Under the pieces are notes generated by a model. That model was not told where the DNA came from. It worked only from the letters and a program-made list of their open reading frames with translations, and ran no database searches. Positions 52,992-60,803 of a DNA stretch of 64,000 bases are shown piece after piece. This DNA is from Bacillus sp. B15-48 (GTDB lineage Bacteria; Bacillota; Bacilli; Bacillales; Cytobacillaceae), in the NCBI RefSeq assembly GCF_016879755.1, contig NZ_WOFU01000001.1, forward strand, positions 124,001 through 188,000. Direction: 5' to 3'. Numbering within the stretch: position 1 is the stretch's first letter; the number at the start of each line of letters is the position of its first letter. A program made the translations under genes and the position numbers.

Positions 52992-53008
52992 TTTTGATCA
53001 AACTCCTT

Positions 53009-53024
53009 TCATACTTAAGTATGA
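53009..53024. promoter_or_regulatory. 16-bp perfect palindrome upstream of osmC
   Basis: TCATACTTAAGTATGA lies 17 bases before the osmC start and touches its ribosome site. Size and placement fit an operator for a dimeric MarR/OhrR-like repressor. The cognate protein is not in view. Confidence 0.55.
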
Positions 53025-53045
53025 TTATTTGCTTTTACAATTCCC

Positions 53046-53969
53046 TTAGCCGGGAAATAAATCCGAAGAAAGATATCTTTCCCCAGTATCTGGAGCAAGA
53101 CAAAGGACTCTTGACGAAGCGGGAAGTTTCTTCGCTACTTCAATCGCAAAGTAAGCAGAAGCCGCTCCAGAGGCACCGATGAAAATCCCCTCTTTCGCTG
53201 CAAGAGCGCGCGCCAGTTCTTGTGCATCATCATCCTTTATATGAAAAATCTCATCAAAAACGTCGCGATTTAATATTTTTGGGATAAATCCAGGGCCTGT
53301 CCCAGGAATTTTATGTGGTCCTGGCTCTCCTCCAGATAATACAGGGGATCCAGCTGGCTCAACGACATAAATTTTCAAATCAGGCATTTTTCCCTTGAGC
53401 TCTTCACCAACACCAGTAACCGTACCGCCGGTTCCAGCTGTTAACACAAGCGCATCTAACTTTCCTTCAAATGCAGTGAAAATTTCTACAGCGGTCGTTT
53501 CACGATGCGCATCCGAATTTGCCGTGTTTTCAAATTGCATCGGAATAAATGAATTCGGATTTTCTGCGGCTAATTCAGTCGCTTTATCGATTGCTCCTTG
53601 CATCCGCTTGTTAGCAGGTGTCAAATGAACTTCAGCACCATATGCTTTTAAAATTTTGACCCGCTCAGCTGTAGCATTATCAGGCATCGTAATGATACAT
53701 GGATAACCTTTTACAGCACAAACCATCGCAATTCCGATTCCTGTATTTCCAGAAGTCGGTTCAATGACTATGCTTTTACCAGGAATTAACTTCCCTTCCG
53801 CTTCAGCACGTTCGATCATATTTAAAGATGCGCGGTCTTTCACACTCCCGCCTGGATTAAAGGATTCAAGTTTCATGTAAACGTCTCCACCAACAGGATC
53901 AGGTAATTTATTAAGCTTGACAATTGGAGTATTCCCAACTAAATCAAGAATTGAGTTATATAATTTCAT
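53046..53969 (-). CDS. cysK: Cysteine synthase (O-acetylserine sulfhydrylase)
   Basis: This PLP enzyme makes cysteine from O-acetylserine and sulfide. The 307-residue product has the PLP lysine in NPGGSVKDRAS and the substrate loop EPTSGNTGIGIAMV. GTGGTVTGVGEELK is the phosphate-binding loop, and the C-terminal GISAS-type loop reads FIGASGAAS. The ATG at 53969 is eight bases after GGGAG and gives the family start; two upstream in-frame starts are disfavoured. It is placed before osmC in a thiol-related neighbourhood. Confidence 0.93.
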   Translation of the reverse strand: MKLYNSILDLVGNTPIVKLNKLPDPVGGDVYMKLESFNPGGSVKDRASLNMIERAEAEGKLIPGKSIVIEPTSGNTGIGIAMVCAVKGYPCIITMPDNATAERVKILKAYGAEVHLTPANKRMQGAIDKATELAAENPNSFIPMQFENTANSDAHRETTAVEIFTAFEGKLDALVLTAGTGGTVTGVGEELKGKMPDLKIYVVEPAGSPVLSGGEPGPHKIPGTGPGFIPKILNRDVFDEIFHIKDDDAQELARALAAKEGIFIGASGAASAYFAIEVAKKLPASSRVLCLAPDTGERYLSSDLFPG

Positions 53970-54001
53970 TTCCATCACTCCCATATACTTTTAACCGATT
54001 A

Positions 54002-54048
54002 AAATTAAAGTCCCCCATGAGTATATCACTATTCTCATTAGGGGGAAA
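54002..54048 (-). terminator. Terminator of the TVP38-family gene
   Basis: On the minus strand, CCCCCTAATGAG / CTCATGGGGG is followed by ACTTTAATTTT. Confidence 0.75.
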
Positions 54049-54075
54049 ACGACTAATGCTCGCATATAACAAACC

Positions 54076-54804
54076 TTAATCATCTAACTGTCTTCCTGTC
54101 CCAGCATCGATTGGATGATCTACTTGTTTCTTTTTCTTTTTATCATAAAATCTCTTTAAAATAAACAAAATTGTTACCGTTAAAAACAGAAGAAGACCTA
54201 ATTCATATTCATTGATATTTGGAGACATCAGCCCGGCTGGAATTAAAGAGAGCAACAAAAAATACAAGAAATTCCCAATTGCCGTTGCAAAGATAAAATG
54301 ACGAAATTGAACAGTGCTTACCCCCGCTAAAATATTAATTAAACTTGTCGGAACAAACGGAAACACTCTCCCTTGAAACACATATACAAAGCCTTTATCC
54401 TCGATCTTTGCCAATGTTTTCTCATCAAAACGCTGCGTCAGCCATTCTTGGAAAAAATAGCGTACTGCCAAGAATACAACGCCTCCAGCAACAACGCTCG
54501 TAAACCAACTCCATAAAAATCCATTGATGACACCAAACAATGCAATATTTACCGTAATCACTAATATTAATGGAACGATTGTGAAGCTGTTTTGAACAAT
54601 CATTATCAGAAGCATAAATGTATAGGCATAAAAGGATTTCCCAGTCATTTTTTCTCGAACGGCATCAATATCACCGTCTAAAATAAGCTTAAACAATTCA
54701 CGATTAAAAGTAAAAAATAACACAATGGTCACGAATAATAACCAAATAAAAACGGTTTTCCTTCTGATTCTACTTCGTTTTTCCGGTTTCAAATTTCTTT
54801 CCAT
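54076..54804 (-). CDS. TVP38/TMEM64 (VTT-domain) membrane protein
   Basis: A 242-residue integral membrane protein of the SNARE-associated/VTT superfamily, related to DedA. An N-terminal basic segment precedes the first helix (VFIWLLFVTIVLFFTF). The hallmark re-entrant region is GRVFPFVPTSLINILAGVST followed by FRHFIFATAIGNF. The tail is Lys-rich and cytoplasmic. Relatives act in lipid handling or membrane homeostasis; the specific role is unknown. It appears monocistronic. Confidence 0.9.
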   Translation of the reverse strand: MERNLKPEKRSRIRRKTVFIWLLFVTIVLFFTFNRELFKLILDGDIDAVREKMTGKSFYAYTFMLLIMIVQNSFTIVPLILVITVNIALFGVINGFLWSWFTSVVAGGVVFLAVRYFFQEWLTQRFDEKTLAKIEDKGFVYVFQGRVFPFVPTSLINILAGVSTVQFRHFIFATAIGNFLYFLLLSLIPAGLMSPNINEYELGLLLFLTVTILFILKRFYDKKKKKQVDHPIDAGTGRQLDD

Positions 54805-55023
54805 ATGTCACCTTTTCTTTATATAAATTATTTGAGCATTTAACTTATTCTATTAAAACAGGCTGAAGAATATTTCCATTGAGGGAGATGAACAAGTGAA
54901 AAGAAGAATAAAACAGCAGTATGTGCGTATGAGTGATGCTCAATATTTTTCACATTAAGATTATCTCATGTATTGATTAAGAATGAAAAGGATATAGATT
55001 GGTAATTAGAGGTTGTGTTTTTT
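54805..55023. other. Spacer upstream of the TVP38-family gene
   Basis: AT-rich. A 20-codon frame with GTG start (54896-54958) behind GGGAG is the only open frame of note and is not convincing. The rest presumably holds the TVP38-gene promoter. Confidence 0.4.
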
Positions 55024-55101
55024 TAAAAAAATGAAGGGTGCCATGTCAACGGCACCCTGTGCGACTGTCGGTCGTATAAAAAAACCACCGAAAACGGTGG
55101 G
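55024..55101 (-). terminator. Two tandem terminators after the mhqD-like gene
   Basis: CCACCG / CGGTGG-type hairpin (55084-55100) with TTTTTTTT on the minus strand, then GGGTGCC / GGCACCC (55036-55056) followed by TTCATTTTTTT. Confidence 0.85.
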
Positions 55102-55119
55102 GACAAAAGAATGCTTAAT

Positions 55120-55734
55120 TTACGATTGATTAAAATTTTTCCTATACCATTTTGCTGCAGACTCCACTTCTCCTAATGTCAACTGGTGACCATAATTTTC
55201 CCAGTGAAGATCTACCTTCACATTCGCGTCTTCCAGTAGTGCTTTAAGTTCTTCTGATTCTGCTGGTGAACAAATTGGATCATTCGTTCCTGCACCGATA
55301 AACACGGGTTTTCCTGATAAATCTGGTAAAGAAATGCCACGTCTTGGCACCATCGGATGATGGAGAATCGCTCCCTTTAACGCATCTTGATAATGGAAAA
55401 GCAAGCTGCCAGCTATATTAGCTCCGTTCGAGTAGCCTATTGCAACGATGTTTTGCTTGTCAAACTGATATTTTTCAGCTGCTTCATGAAGAAATTCATA
55501 TAACTCCTTCGTACGGAAGATTAAATCTTCTTCATCAAATACGCCTTCTGCTAGACGCCGGAAAAACCGCGGCATACCATTTTCAAGAACATTTCCACGT
55601 ACACTTAAAACGGATGCATCCTCATCGATTTTTGGTGCAAGGGGAAGTAAATCTTGTTCATTCCCCCCTGTTCCATGCAGCAAAAGCAAGGTTGGTCGTG
55701 TTAGATCATTTCCTTTTTGATAAATATGTTTCAT
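55120..55734 (-). CDS. Alpha/beta hydrolase, MhqD-like carboxylesterase
   Basis: A 204-residue phospholipase/carboxylesterase-family hydrolase. The oxyanion motif is LLLHGTGG, the nucleophile elbow GYSNGA, the acid GTNDPICS and the base His in YGHQLT. B. subtilis MhqD, encoded beside a ring-cleaving dioxygenase and controlled by MhqR, has the same architecture and helps survive quinones and catechols. Here it follows a dioxygenase gene, and MhqR-type operators lie upstream of that gene, so the two are likely one operon. The 139 bases between them hold no convincing gene. Confidence 0.88.
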   Translation of the reverse strand: MKHIYQKGNDLTRPTLLLLHGTGGNEQDLLPLAPKIDEDASVLSVRGNVLENGMPRFFRRLAEGVFDEEDLIFRTKELYEFLHEAAEKYQFDKQNIVAIGYSNGANIAGSLLFHYQDALKGAILHHPMVPRRGISLPDLSGKPVFIGAGTNDPICSPAESEELKALLEDANVKVDLHWENYGHQLTLGEVESAAKWYRKNFNQS

Positions 55735-55873
55735 GCTGTATTCCTCCCATCCTCTTTATCGAGGTGTTAATTTCTAGTTCATTCCTTCCGTCTTTTTAAT
55801 GAGATTCGCATCGTAATTTCCTGCGAGTCGGATAAGCTTCGAGGAATCAATGATCTCCTCCTTAATTTTAGCC

Positions 55874-56806
55874 TCATTTTCTCACTTCAATCGGAATAAG
55901 TACATTATTTAGCTTTTCTCGATATTGCTCATATTGCATAGGCAATTTTAATTCTGAGCCCATTGTCTCTAATGATTCATCATGGGCAAACCCAGGCGGA
56001 TCGGTAGCAATCTCAAAGAGAATTTCGCCCTGCTCTCTAAAATAGATGGCGTTAAAATAGTTTCTGTCTTTTACCGGCGTAACTCCGTAGCCAAAGCTTT
56101 GAACATGTTTCTGCCAGTTGAGTTGGTCTTCATCATCTTGAGCGCGCCAAGCAATATGATGTACGACCCCAACTCCCATTTCTCCTCTAGCCACCGGCTT
56201 TGTCATTAAATCAATGACATTGCCAATATCAGCTAGTGAACGATAACGAGTGAACGCTCCTTCTGTTGCCACTTTTTCAAGACCCATTACTTGTTCAAGT
56301 ATTACAGCTGTTTCTATTGGATTTGTCGAATATAAAGTGGATCCAGCAAATCCTTTAATTGCGACATCTTTGGTCACCCCAGCAAATTCCCAAGTATTTA
56401 ATTCCCCTGTTTCTCTTTCAACTAGCTCCAATTTCAATCCATGTGAATCTTCAAATACTAACACCGCTTCGTCAAAACGCGTTTGCTTCTGAAAAGGAAT
56501 GGTGAATTGCTTTAGACGCTTTTCCCAAAATTGGAGCGCCCCCGTTGGGACAGCATAGGAAGTAACTCCAACTTGGCCGCCACCGATTCGGCCTTTCCTA
56601 GCACCTACCCACGGGAAAAAGGTGATAATCGTTCCCGGCTTCGCCCCTTCGTTTCCGAAATAAAGATGGTATGTTCCAGGATCATCAAAATTGACTGTTT
56701 TCTTCACTAATCTTAAGCCTAACACACGTGCATAAAAATCAACATTTTCCTGCGGATGGCCGACAATCGCGGTAATATGGTGGATTCCCATCGTTTTCTT
56801 TTGCAT
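55874..56806 (-). CDS. Ring-cleaving dioxygenase, MhqO/MhqE-like (VOC fold)
   Basis: A 310-residue vicinal-oxygen-chelate protein of two VOC modules. Metal-binding His/Glu positions are visible in GIHHITAIVG (first His), VGVVHHIAWRAQDD (second) and GEILFEIATDPPGF (Glu). B. subtilis MhqA, MhqE and MhqO are close relatives that respond to 2-methylhydroquinone and catechol. It starts at ATG behind AAGGAGAG. A perfect MhqR-type palindrome lies about 116 bases upstream, and a second operator with a consensus promoter lies further up. Confidence 0.92.
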   Translation of the reverse strand: MQKKTMGIHHITAIVGHPQENVDFYARVLGLRLVKKTVNFDDPGTYHLYFGNEGAKPGTIITFFPWVGARKGRIGGGQVGVTSYAVPTGALQFWEKRLKQFTIPFQKQTRFDEAVLVFEDSHGLKLELVERETGELNTWEFAGVTKDVAIKGFAGSTLYSTNPIETAVILEQVMGLEKVATEGAFTRYRSLADIGNVIDLMTKPVARGEMGVGVVHHIAWRAQDDEDQLNWQKHVQSFGYGVTPVKDRNYFNAIYFREQGEILFEIATDPPGFAHDESLETMGSELKLPMQYEQYREKLNNVLIPIEVRK

Positions 56807-56922
56807 AAGTAGCTCTCCTTTTAAAAAGTGATTATTGTTAGCTTTACTAGTTGGATTGTATTTGAGGTCGATTTGTTACAGGTGACAATCTCAAGTTAAT
56901 TTGCGTCTCAAAGTGAATGATC

Positions 56923-56939
56923 ATCTCGAATTCGAGATA
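56923..56939. promoter_or_regulatory. MhqR-type operator 1
   Basis: ATCTCGAATTCGAGAT followed by A is a perfect palindrome and matches the published MhqR site (tATCTcgaAtTCgAGATa). It lies upstream of the dioxygenase gene. The mhqR gene itself is not in this window. Confidence 0.9.
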
Positions 56940-56999
56940 TTAAAGAAAAGAGGAGGCTCCCATTAAAACAGGAAGCTATTGACTTTGTTGTGATTATCT

Positions 57000-57103
57000 T
57001 AACGTTTTAAGCGCTCCACCTGTTGATTCGTAGCTGACAAGAAATTTGTTTTAATAAAACGGTTAATTGCCTCTATTGTCTCGTTTCTGGATATCTTTAA
57101 TTC
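57000..57103 (-). pseudogene. Possible remnant of a lost gene
   Basis: A minus-strand frame reads SRNETIEAINRFIKTNFLSA and TNQQVERLKR to a TAA at 57000-57002. There is no start codon and no ribosome site, yet the composition is protein-like, and a weak terminator-like hairpin with T-run follows (56945-56980). It sits right behind the consensus promoter and operator 2, as if most of a gene has been deleted. The family is not recognised. Confidence 0.35.
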
Positions 57104-57138
57104 GAGATAATTATAAGCCAGTATTTTAATCATGTCAA
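57092..57138 (-). promoter_or_regulatory. Consensus sigma-A promoter with MhqR-type operator 2
   Basis: On the minus strand, TTGACA (57133-57138) and TATAAT (57110-57115) are separated by 17 bases, a perfect match. The operator TATCTCGAATTAAAGATA (57092-57109) abuts the -10 box and would cover the start site. Transcription runs toward the dioxygenase gene. Confidence 0.85.
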
Positions 57139-57284
57139 TAGATAAGTTTCTATTATTTTTACAATCTAGTCGTTCGTCGATTAACTGATGTTTGTTATTT
57201 TTAACTGAAAAAATGAAAATAGAGCAAATAAAAATGGTTTAAATCATAAGATAAAGGGAATGGATTTGTAAAGGGGGAATGGAT

Positions 57285-57848
57285 ATGAGTGATAAACCAG
57301 TTAGACAAGGGAATTCCATTGTTGTAGCTGAAAATCCGCTTTCATTCTATTTATTTAATAGTACACGTTCTGCTTGGATTTGGTTAATAATCCGCTTGTA
57401 TCTTGGTTACCTATGGTTTACTGCTGGATGGGGAAAGGTTACGAGTGATGCGTGGACAGGAGAAAATGCTGGTGCTGCTATCCAAGGGTATGTCCAAGGA
57501 GCTTTAGGGCGAGCGGAATCTGGTGGAGATGTGACCGGTTGGTATGCCACCTTCTTGGAAAATACTGTTCTGCCAAATGCGACCGCTTTTTCCTACATGG
57601 TGGCCTATGGAGAAGTACTTGTTGGCTTAGGGTTGATAGTTGGCTTATTGACTGGAATTGCCGCATTTTTTGGCAGCATTATGAATGTCAGCTTTTTATT
57701 TGCCGGAACATTAAGTACCAATCCACTCATGTTTATTTTAGCAACTTGGCTCGTGCTTGCTTGGAAAGTAGCTGGCTGGTATGGACTAGATCGCTGGGCT
57801 TTACCTTATTTAGGCACGCCTTGGGGGAAAAATAAAAATAACGAGTAG
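57285..57848 (+). CDS. DoxX-family membrane protein
   Basis: A 187-residue protein with four hydrophobic helices and the DoxX-type start WLIIRLYLGYLWFTAGWGK. The acidic-turn AYGEVLVGLGLIVGLLTGIAA stretch and WYGLDRWALPYLG near the end are also typical. MhqP of B. subtilis, next to a dioxygenase, is DoxX-like. Here the gene is divergent from the dioxygenase and could share MhqR control. The ATG at 57285 is eight bases after AAGGGGG; the ATG two codons upstream is too close to the ribosome site. Partner and substrate are unknown. Confidence 0.85.
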   Translation: MSDKPVRQGNSIVVAENPLSFYLFNSTRSAWIWLIIRLYLGYLWFTAGWGKVTSDAWTGENAGAAIQGYVQGALGRAESGGDVTGWYATFLENTVLPNATAFSYMVAYGEVLVGLGLIVGLLTGIAAFFGSIMNVSFLFAGTLSTNPLMFILATWLVLAWKVAGWYGLDRWALPYLGTPWGKNKNNE

Positions 57849-57854
57849 TTGATT

Positions 57855-58329
57855 AACAGGTTCCGTTTCCTATCACAAAACGTCAATTTGCATAGGAAAA
57901 TGTAATCCTTTTTGCACTATAAAGTGTAGGGCAATTTGTAAGGCTAGAGAGATTAAAAACATTAGAAATAGCAAGGGTTCATGCCCTTGCTATTTTGCTT
58001 TTAATTGCTCATTCTTCGGTGTTTTTGCAAATTTTACTTTTTAAGTTGTTTGCAAACCTAATTTCGCCTTCGCCTTATCGATTTTTGTGTAGGGTTGAGA
58101 ATGAATAAGCGGAGAATTTCCTGCTAATGTATATAGGGGAAGCTTAAGAAGCGGATATAAGCGGAAATATTCCGGTTAACTGCTCAATATAAGACAAAAT
58201 CCAAAGATTTTGATCATATAAACGGAAAAACTCCGCTTATTTTTAAGGAAATATCGGTATTTCCCAGTTTAGCCGGAATTTATCCGTTTATTTTTCAGAC
58301 GCAGTGAAATCACCATTCAGTTATATCAG
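57855..58329. repeat. ~475-bp interspersed direct repeat, copy B
   Basis: The second copy of 41203-41678, in the same orientation, 7 bases after the DoxX stop. It keeps the terminator-like stem (AGCAAGGG / CCCTTGCT, 57967-57994) and the AAGCGGA palindromes. The left-arm outer sequence AAAAGAGTATGTTCGC of copy A is missing here. Confidence 0.9.
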
Positions 58330-58345
58330 CGAGAAGGAAGAATCT

Positions 58346-58500
58346 CGGTCACATAGAACTTTGCTACACGACCGATTTTCACGGAAGCCTACTGAGCTGG
58401 ACACGTAGACCTCCGCTATGTGACCAGCTTTCGTGGAAATCCACCGCAACAGCCACGTGGAACCATGCTGTGACCAACTCGGGCGGCCATTTGCCGTGAC
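58346..58500. repeat. Three ~51-bp degenerate tandem hairpin repeats
   Basis: Units 58346-58395, 58396-58446 and 58447-58500 share the order GGNCACRTAG, then CTAYR, then GACC, then a TTTC-CGTGG-like tail. Within a unit the two ends pair, for example CTGGACACGTAG with CTATGTGACCAG in unit 2. The small frame read across 58321-58512 is not supported as a gene. Confidence 0.65.
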
Positions 58501-58511
58501 TGAATTATGCA

Positions 58512-58539
58512 AGAAAAAAACTGTTCAATGATTGAACAG
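58512..58539 (-). terminator. Terminator of the thioredoxin-like gene
   Basis: On the minus strand, CTGTTCA / TGAACAG with a 5-base loop is followed by TTTTTTT. Confidence 0.85.
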
Positions 58540-58551
58540 CTATCCCTATTT

Positions 58552-58791
58552 TCACTTCACATTTTCTAACATTTTTACGATCTCTTTTGGTTTCAACACC
58601 TTGCCAATTGAAACCACTTCTTCATCAATAACTAAAGCTGGTGTCGACATGATTCCATAGGCAAGAATATCTTTCACCTCAGTTACTTTAACGATTTCGG
58701 CATTTACACCGAGTTGTTTAAGCGCTGCTTCTGTGTTTTCCCCTAATTGAACACATTTTTTGCAACCTGTTCCTAAAATCTTAATTTGCAC
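58552..58791 (-). CDS. Small thioredoxin-like protein (thioredoxin_3 type)
   Basis: A 79-residue thioredoxin-fold protein with the redox motif GTGCKKC, the cis-Pro segment STPALVIDEEVV and a C-terminal helix KPKEIVKML. The GTG at 58791 is six bases after GAGGAGGAG and gives MQIKILGTGC, the standard start; the frame is open seven residues further. Proteins of this type often pair with the permease family encoded 33 bases upstream, here in an arsR-led unit. It probably handles a thiol or metalloid intermediate. Confidence 0.9.
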   Translation of the reverse strand: MQIKILGTGCKKCVQLGENTEAALKQLGVNAEIVKVTEVKDILAYGIMSTPALVIDEEVVSIGKVLKPKEIVKMLENVK

Positions 58792-58824
58792 AGCAATCTC
58801 CTCCTCAATCATTTTGATTCTCAG

Positions 58825-59829
58825 TTATAAGAAAAGGTGACTAATCGCGTTAAACGCATAGCCAATGATAAGAATCCCTACCGTTACAATCGAAATAAAG
58901 ATAACTAATAGTTTTGTTTTCACCACTTTTTTCAACATAATAAGCGCCGGAAGTGAAAGTGCGGTTACGCCCATCATAAAAGCGAGTGCTGTTCCAATAC
59001 CTACTCCCTTTGCTACCAATGCCTCAGCAATTGGTAAGGTCCCAAAAATATCGGCATACATTGGAATGCCAACTATCGTTGCTAACAGAACAGAATACCA
59101 TTTATCTTGACCGAGCAAGGCTGTAATCATTGGTTCAGGAATCCAGTTATGAATCGCTGCACCAATTCCGACCCCGATTAAAATGTACAACCAAACTCTT
59201 TGAATAATTTCGAGCACTTGGTCCATTGCATAGCTGATCCGATCCCGTCTTGTCAGCTCCACTTGTGCACTGTTAACCATCGGGTTGCTATAGACAAAAG
59301 ACTCCACATATTTTTCAAGCTTCATTTTGCTCATAATCGTTCCGCCCACGACGGCAAGAATTAAACCTACAATCACATAAGCGATTGAAATCCGCCAATT
59401 AAAAATACTTGCCAATAAAATTACAGAGGCCAAATCAACTAGCGGCGAAGAAATTAAAAATGAAAACGTAACCCCAATCGGGAGGCCTGCACTTGTGAAA
59501 CCGATAAATAACGGAATTGATGAACAAGAACAAAATGGAGTAACCGTTCCAAGTAAAGCACTAATCGTATTAGCGGTCACACCCTTGAAACGACCGAGAA
59601 TTTCCCGCGTTCGCTCGGGCGGAAAGTAACTTTGAATATAGGAAATAATAAAAATTAGAACAGACAATAAAATAAATATTTTGATAACATCGTAAATAAA
59701 AAAGTGAATACTTCCACCGACCCTGTCACTTGTATCTAACCCAAACCCTTTTTCCACAAGCAGCGTAACTAAATCATGCAGCCATTCCATTTTGAGCAAC
59801 TGGTTATTAAGCCATTCAAAAATATTCAT
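58825..59829 (-). CDS. DUF318/ArsP-like permease
   Basis: A membrane permease of about 334 residues with roughly eight helices. The family signature is GTVTPFCSCSSIPLFIGFTS, a cysteine pair in a helix turn, and a second copy of the fold begins in the C-terminal half (GIPMYADIFGTLPIAEALVA). ArsP-type members export organoarsenicals and others are unassigned. It lies 47 bases after arsR, and arsR leads the unit, so metalloid export is likely. The second ATG (59829) has the better ribosome-site spacing. Confidence 0.85.
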   Translation of the reverse strand: MNIFEWLNNQLLKMEWLHDLVTLLVEKGFGLDTSDRVGGSIHFFIYDVIKIFILLSVLIFIISYIQSYFPPERTREILGRFKGVTANTISALLGTVTPFCSCSSIPLFIGFTSAGLPIGVTFSFLISSPLVDLASVILLASIFNWRISIAYVIVGLILAVVGGTIMSKMKLEKYVESFVYSNPMVNSAQVELTRRDRISYAMDQVLEIIQRVWLYILIGVGIGAAIHNWIPEPMITALLGQDKWYSVLLATIVGIPMYADIFGTLPIAEALVAKGVGIGTALAFMMGVTALSLPALIMLKKVVKTKLLVIFISIVTVGILIIGYAFNAISHLFL

Positions 59830-59885
59830 TTGCCCCATCTCCTAAACGTCCATTCAGTCCGTTATTTTATGGGCTGAAAGCCTTT

Positions 59886-60236
59886 TTATTTAGTTAGAAT
59901 CGAGTGAATTACGGTTGTTGTATCCTTGTTCACTTGATAGACAGTAAACCTCCCTTCACGCCTTGATTCAATAAGCCCACCTTTTTCTAAAATTTTCAGA
60001 TGATGACTAATTGTCGAATTGGCACCGTCTAATGCTGCGACAATTTCGCACATACATAAATCTTGTCTAGATAATAGGGCAATGATTTTTAGGCGTGTCT
60101 CATCAGCCAACCCTTTGAATAGAGATGCATTCCGTTCCAGTTCAGCGTTGTTTACAATCATCGGGAATTCCTTCTCAGCTTCCTGCTTGGCCGTCCTCAT
60201 TTGTTCAGTTGATTTCAATTTCCAAATATCCCCCAT
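59886..60236 (-). CDS. arsR: ArsR-family metalloregulator
   Basis: A 116-residue winged-helix repressor. The sensing helix has DLCMCEIV, close to the ELCVCDL arsenic(III) site of classic ArsR, and the recognition helix is ANSTISHHLKILEKGGLIES. An extra ~25-residue N-terminus precedes the first helix. It starts at ATG eight bases after AAGGAG. A perfect 8-6-8 inverted repeat just upstream is the probable autoregulatory operator. The permease and thioredoxin genes follow. Confidence 0.92.
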   Translation of the reverse strand: MGDIWKLKSTEQMRTAKQEAEKEFPMIVNNAELERNASLFKGLADETRLKIIALLSRQDLCMCEIVAALDGANSTISHHLKILEKGGLIESRREGRFTVYQVNKDTTTVIHSILTK

Positions 60237-60260
60237 AAAACCATCTCCTTACTTTAAGTA

Positions 60261-60282
60261 TAAAACTATTTTTCTAGTTTTA
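60261..60282. promoter_or_regulatory. Probable ArsR operator
   Basis: TAAAACTA, six bases, then TAGTTTTA is a perfect inverted repeat 25 bases before the arsR start, where an ArsR dimer would block initiation. Confidence 0.7.
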
Positions 60283-60412
60283 TAGTTTTATTGGTGACAA
60301 CTTAATGACAAAAATAGCCAAAATGGAAATACCCCTTGTCTCGTCAACATTTATCTTAGATTCGCTTTATTTCAATAATTGCTTTGGACAATTTGATTAT
60401 CTCTTTCTTGGG

Positions 60413-60463
60413 CAAAAAAAAAATATCAGTAAATCCCCTCTATTTTTGTAGGGTTTTTACTGA
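60413..60463 (-). terminator. Terminator of the arsA/HesB-like unit
   Basis: On the minus strand, GTCAGTAAAAACCC and GGGATTTACTGAT enclose a loop and are followed by ATTTTTTTTTT. It separates the two halves of the arsenic region. Confidence 0.85.
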
Positions 60464-60484
60464 CATCCTGATTCACTCATTTTT

Positions 60485-60760
60485 TTAACAACAGCTATTA
60501 GCACCGATTAAAACCAAACCTGCTTCTTCTTCACTTTCTTCCTTATCTAAGGTTAATTCCTCTGTATTTGGGATTTCAGGATCGAATGCAACTTTAATTC
60601 CATTAATTGTATTCACACGATCATGCTCCTGTGGTTCATCTAAGGAAATCGCGAACTGCGGACCACAGCAGCCAGCAACTGAATAAAGCCGAATACCCTC
60701 TGCTCCTTTTTCACTTAAAACCGTTTCTAATAATTGTTTCGCCTTATCTGTAATGTTCAT
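60485..60760 (-). CDS. HesB/IscA-like small protein with paired cysteines
   Basis: A 91-residue protein of the HesB/IscA-like fold family. Cysteine pairs lie in AGCCGPQF and at the extreme C-terminus (ANSCC), in place of the usual C-x-C pattern. A Glu-rich stretch (TEELTLDKEESEEEAG) precedes the tail. It follows arsA by 43 bases in the same unit. The cysteines would suit arsenite or an iron-sulfur site, but no function is established to my knowledge. Confidence 0.75.
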   Translation of the reverse strand: MNITDKAKQLLETVLSEKGAEGIRLYSVAGCCGPQFAISLDEPQEHDRVNTINGIKVAFDPEIPNTEELTLDKEESEEEAGLVLIGANSCC

Positions 60761-60803
60761 AGTTATTCCCTCCTAGTTTCTCCGCATCATTTATTTTTTC
60801 ACA

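Noticed and set aside
54896-54958. 20-residue basic frame with GTG start
   Set aside because: Too short, with no supporting context beyond a modest ribosome site.
55764-55873. ~35-codon protein-like frame between the dioxygenase and hydrolase genes (minus strand)
   Set aside because: Composition is protein-like, but no start codon exists in frame; it may be a remnant, but it cannot be supported.
58321-58512. 63-residue minus-strand frame
   Set aside because: It spans the ~51-base hairpin repeats and is better explained by them.
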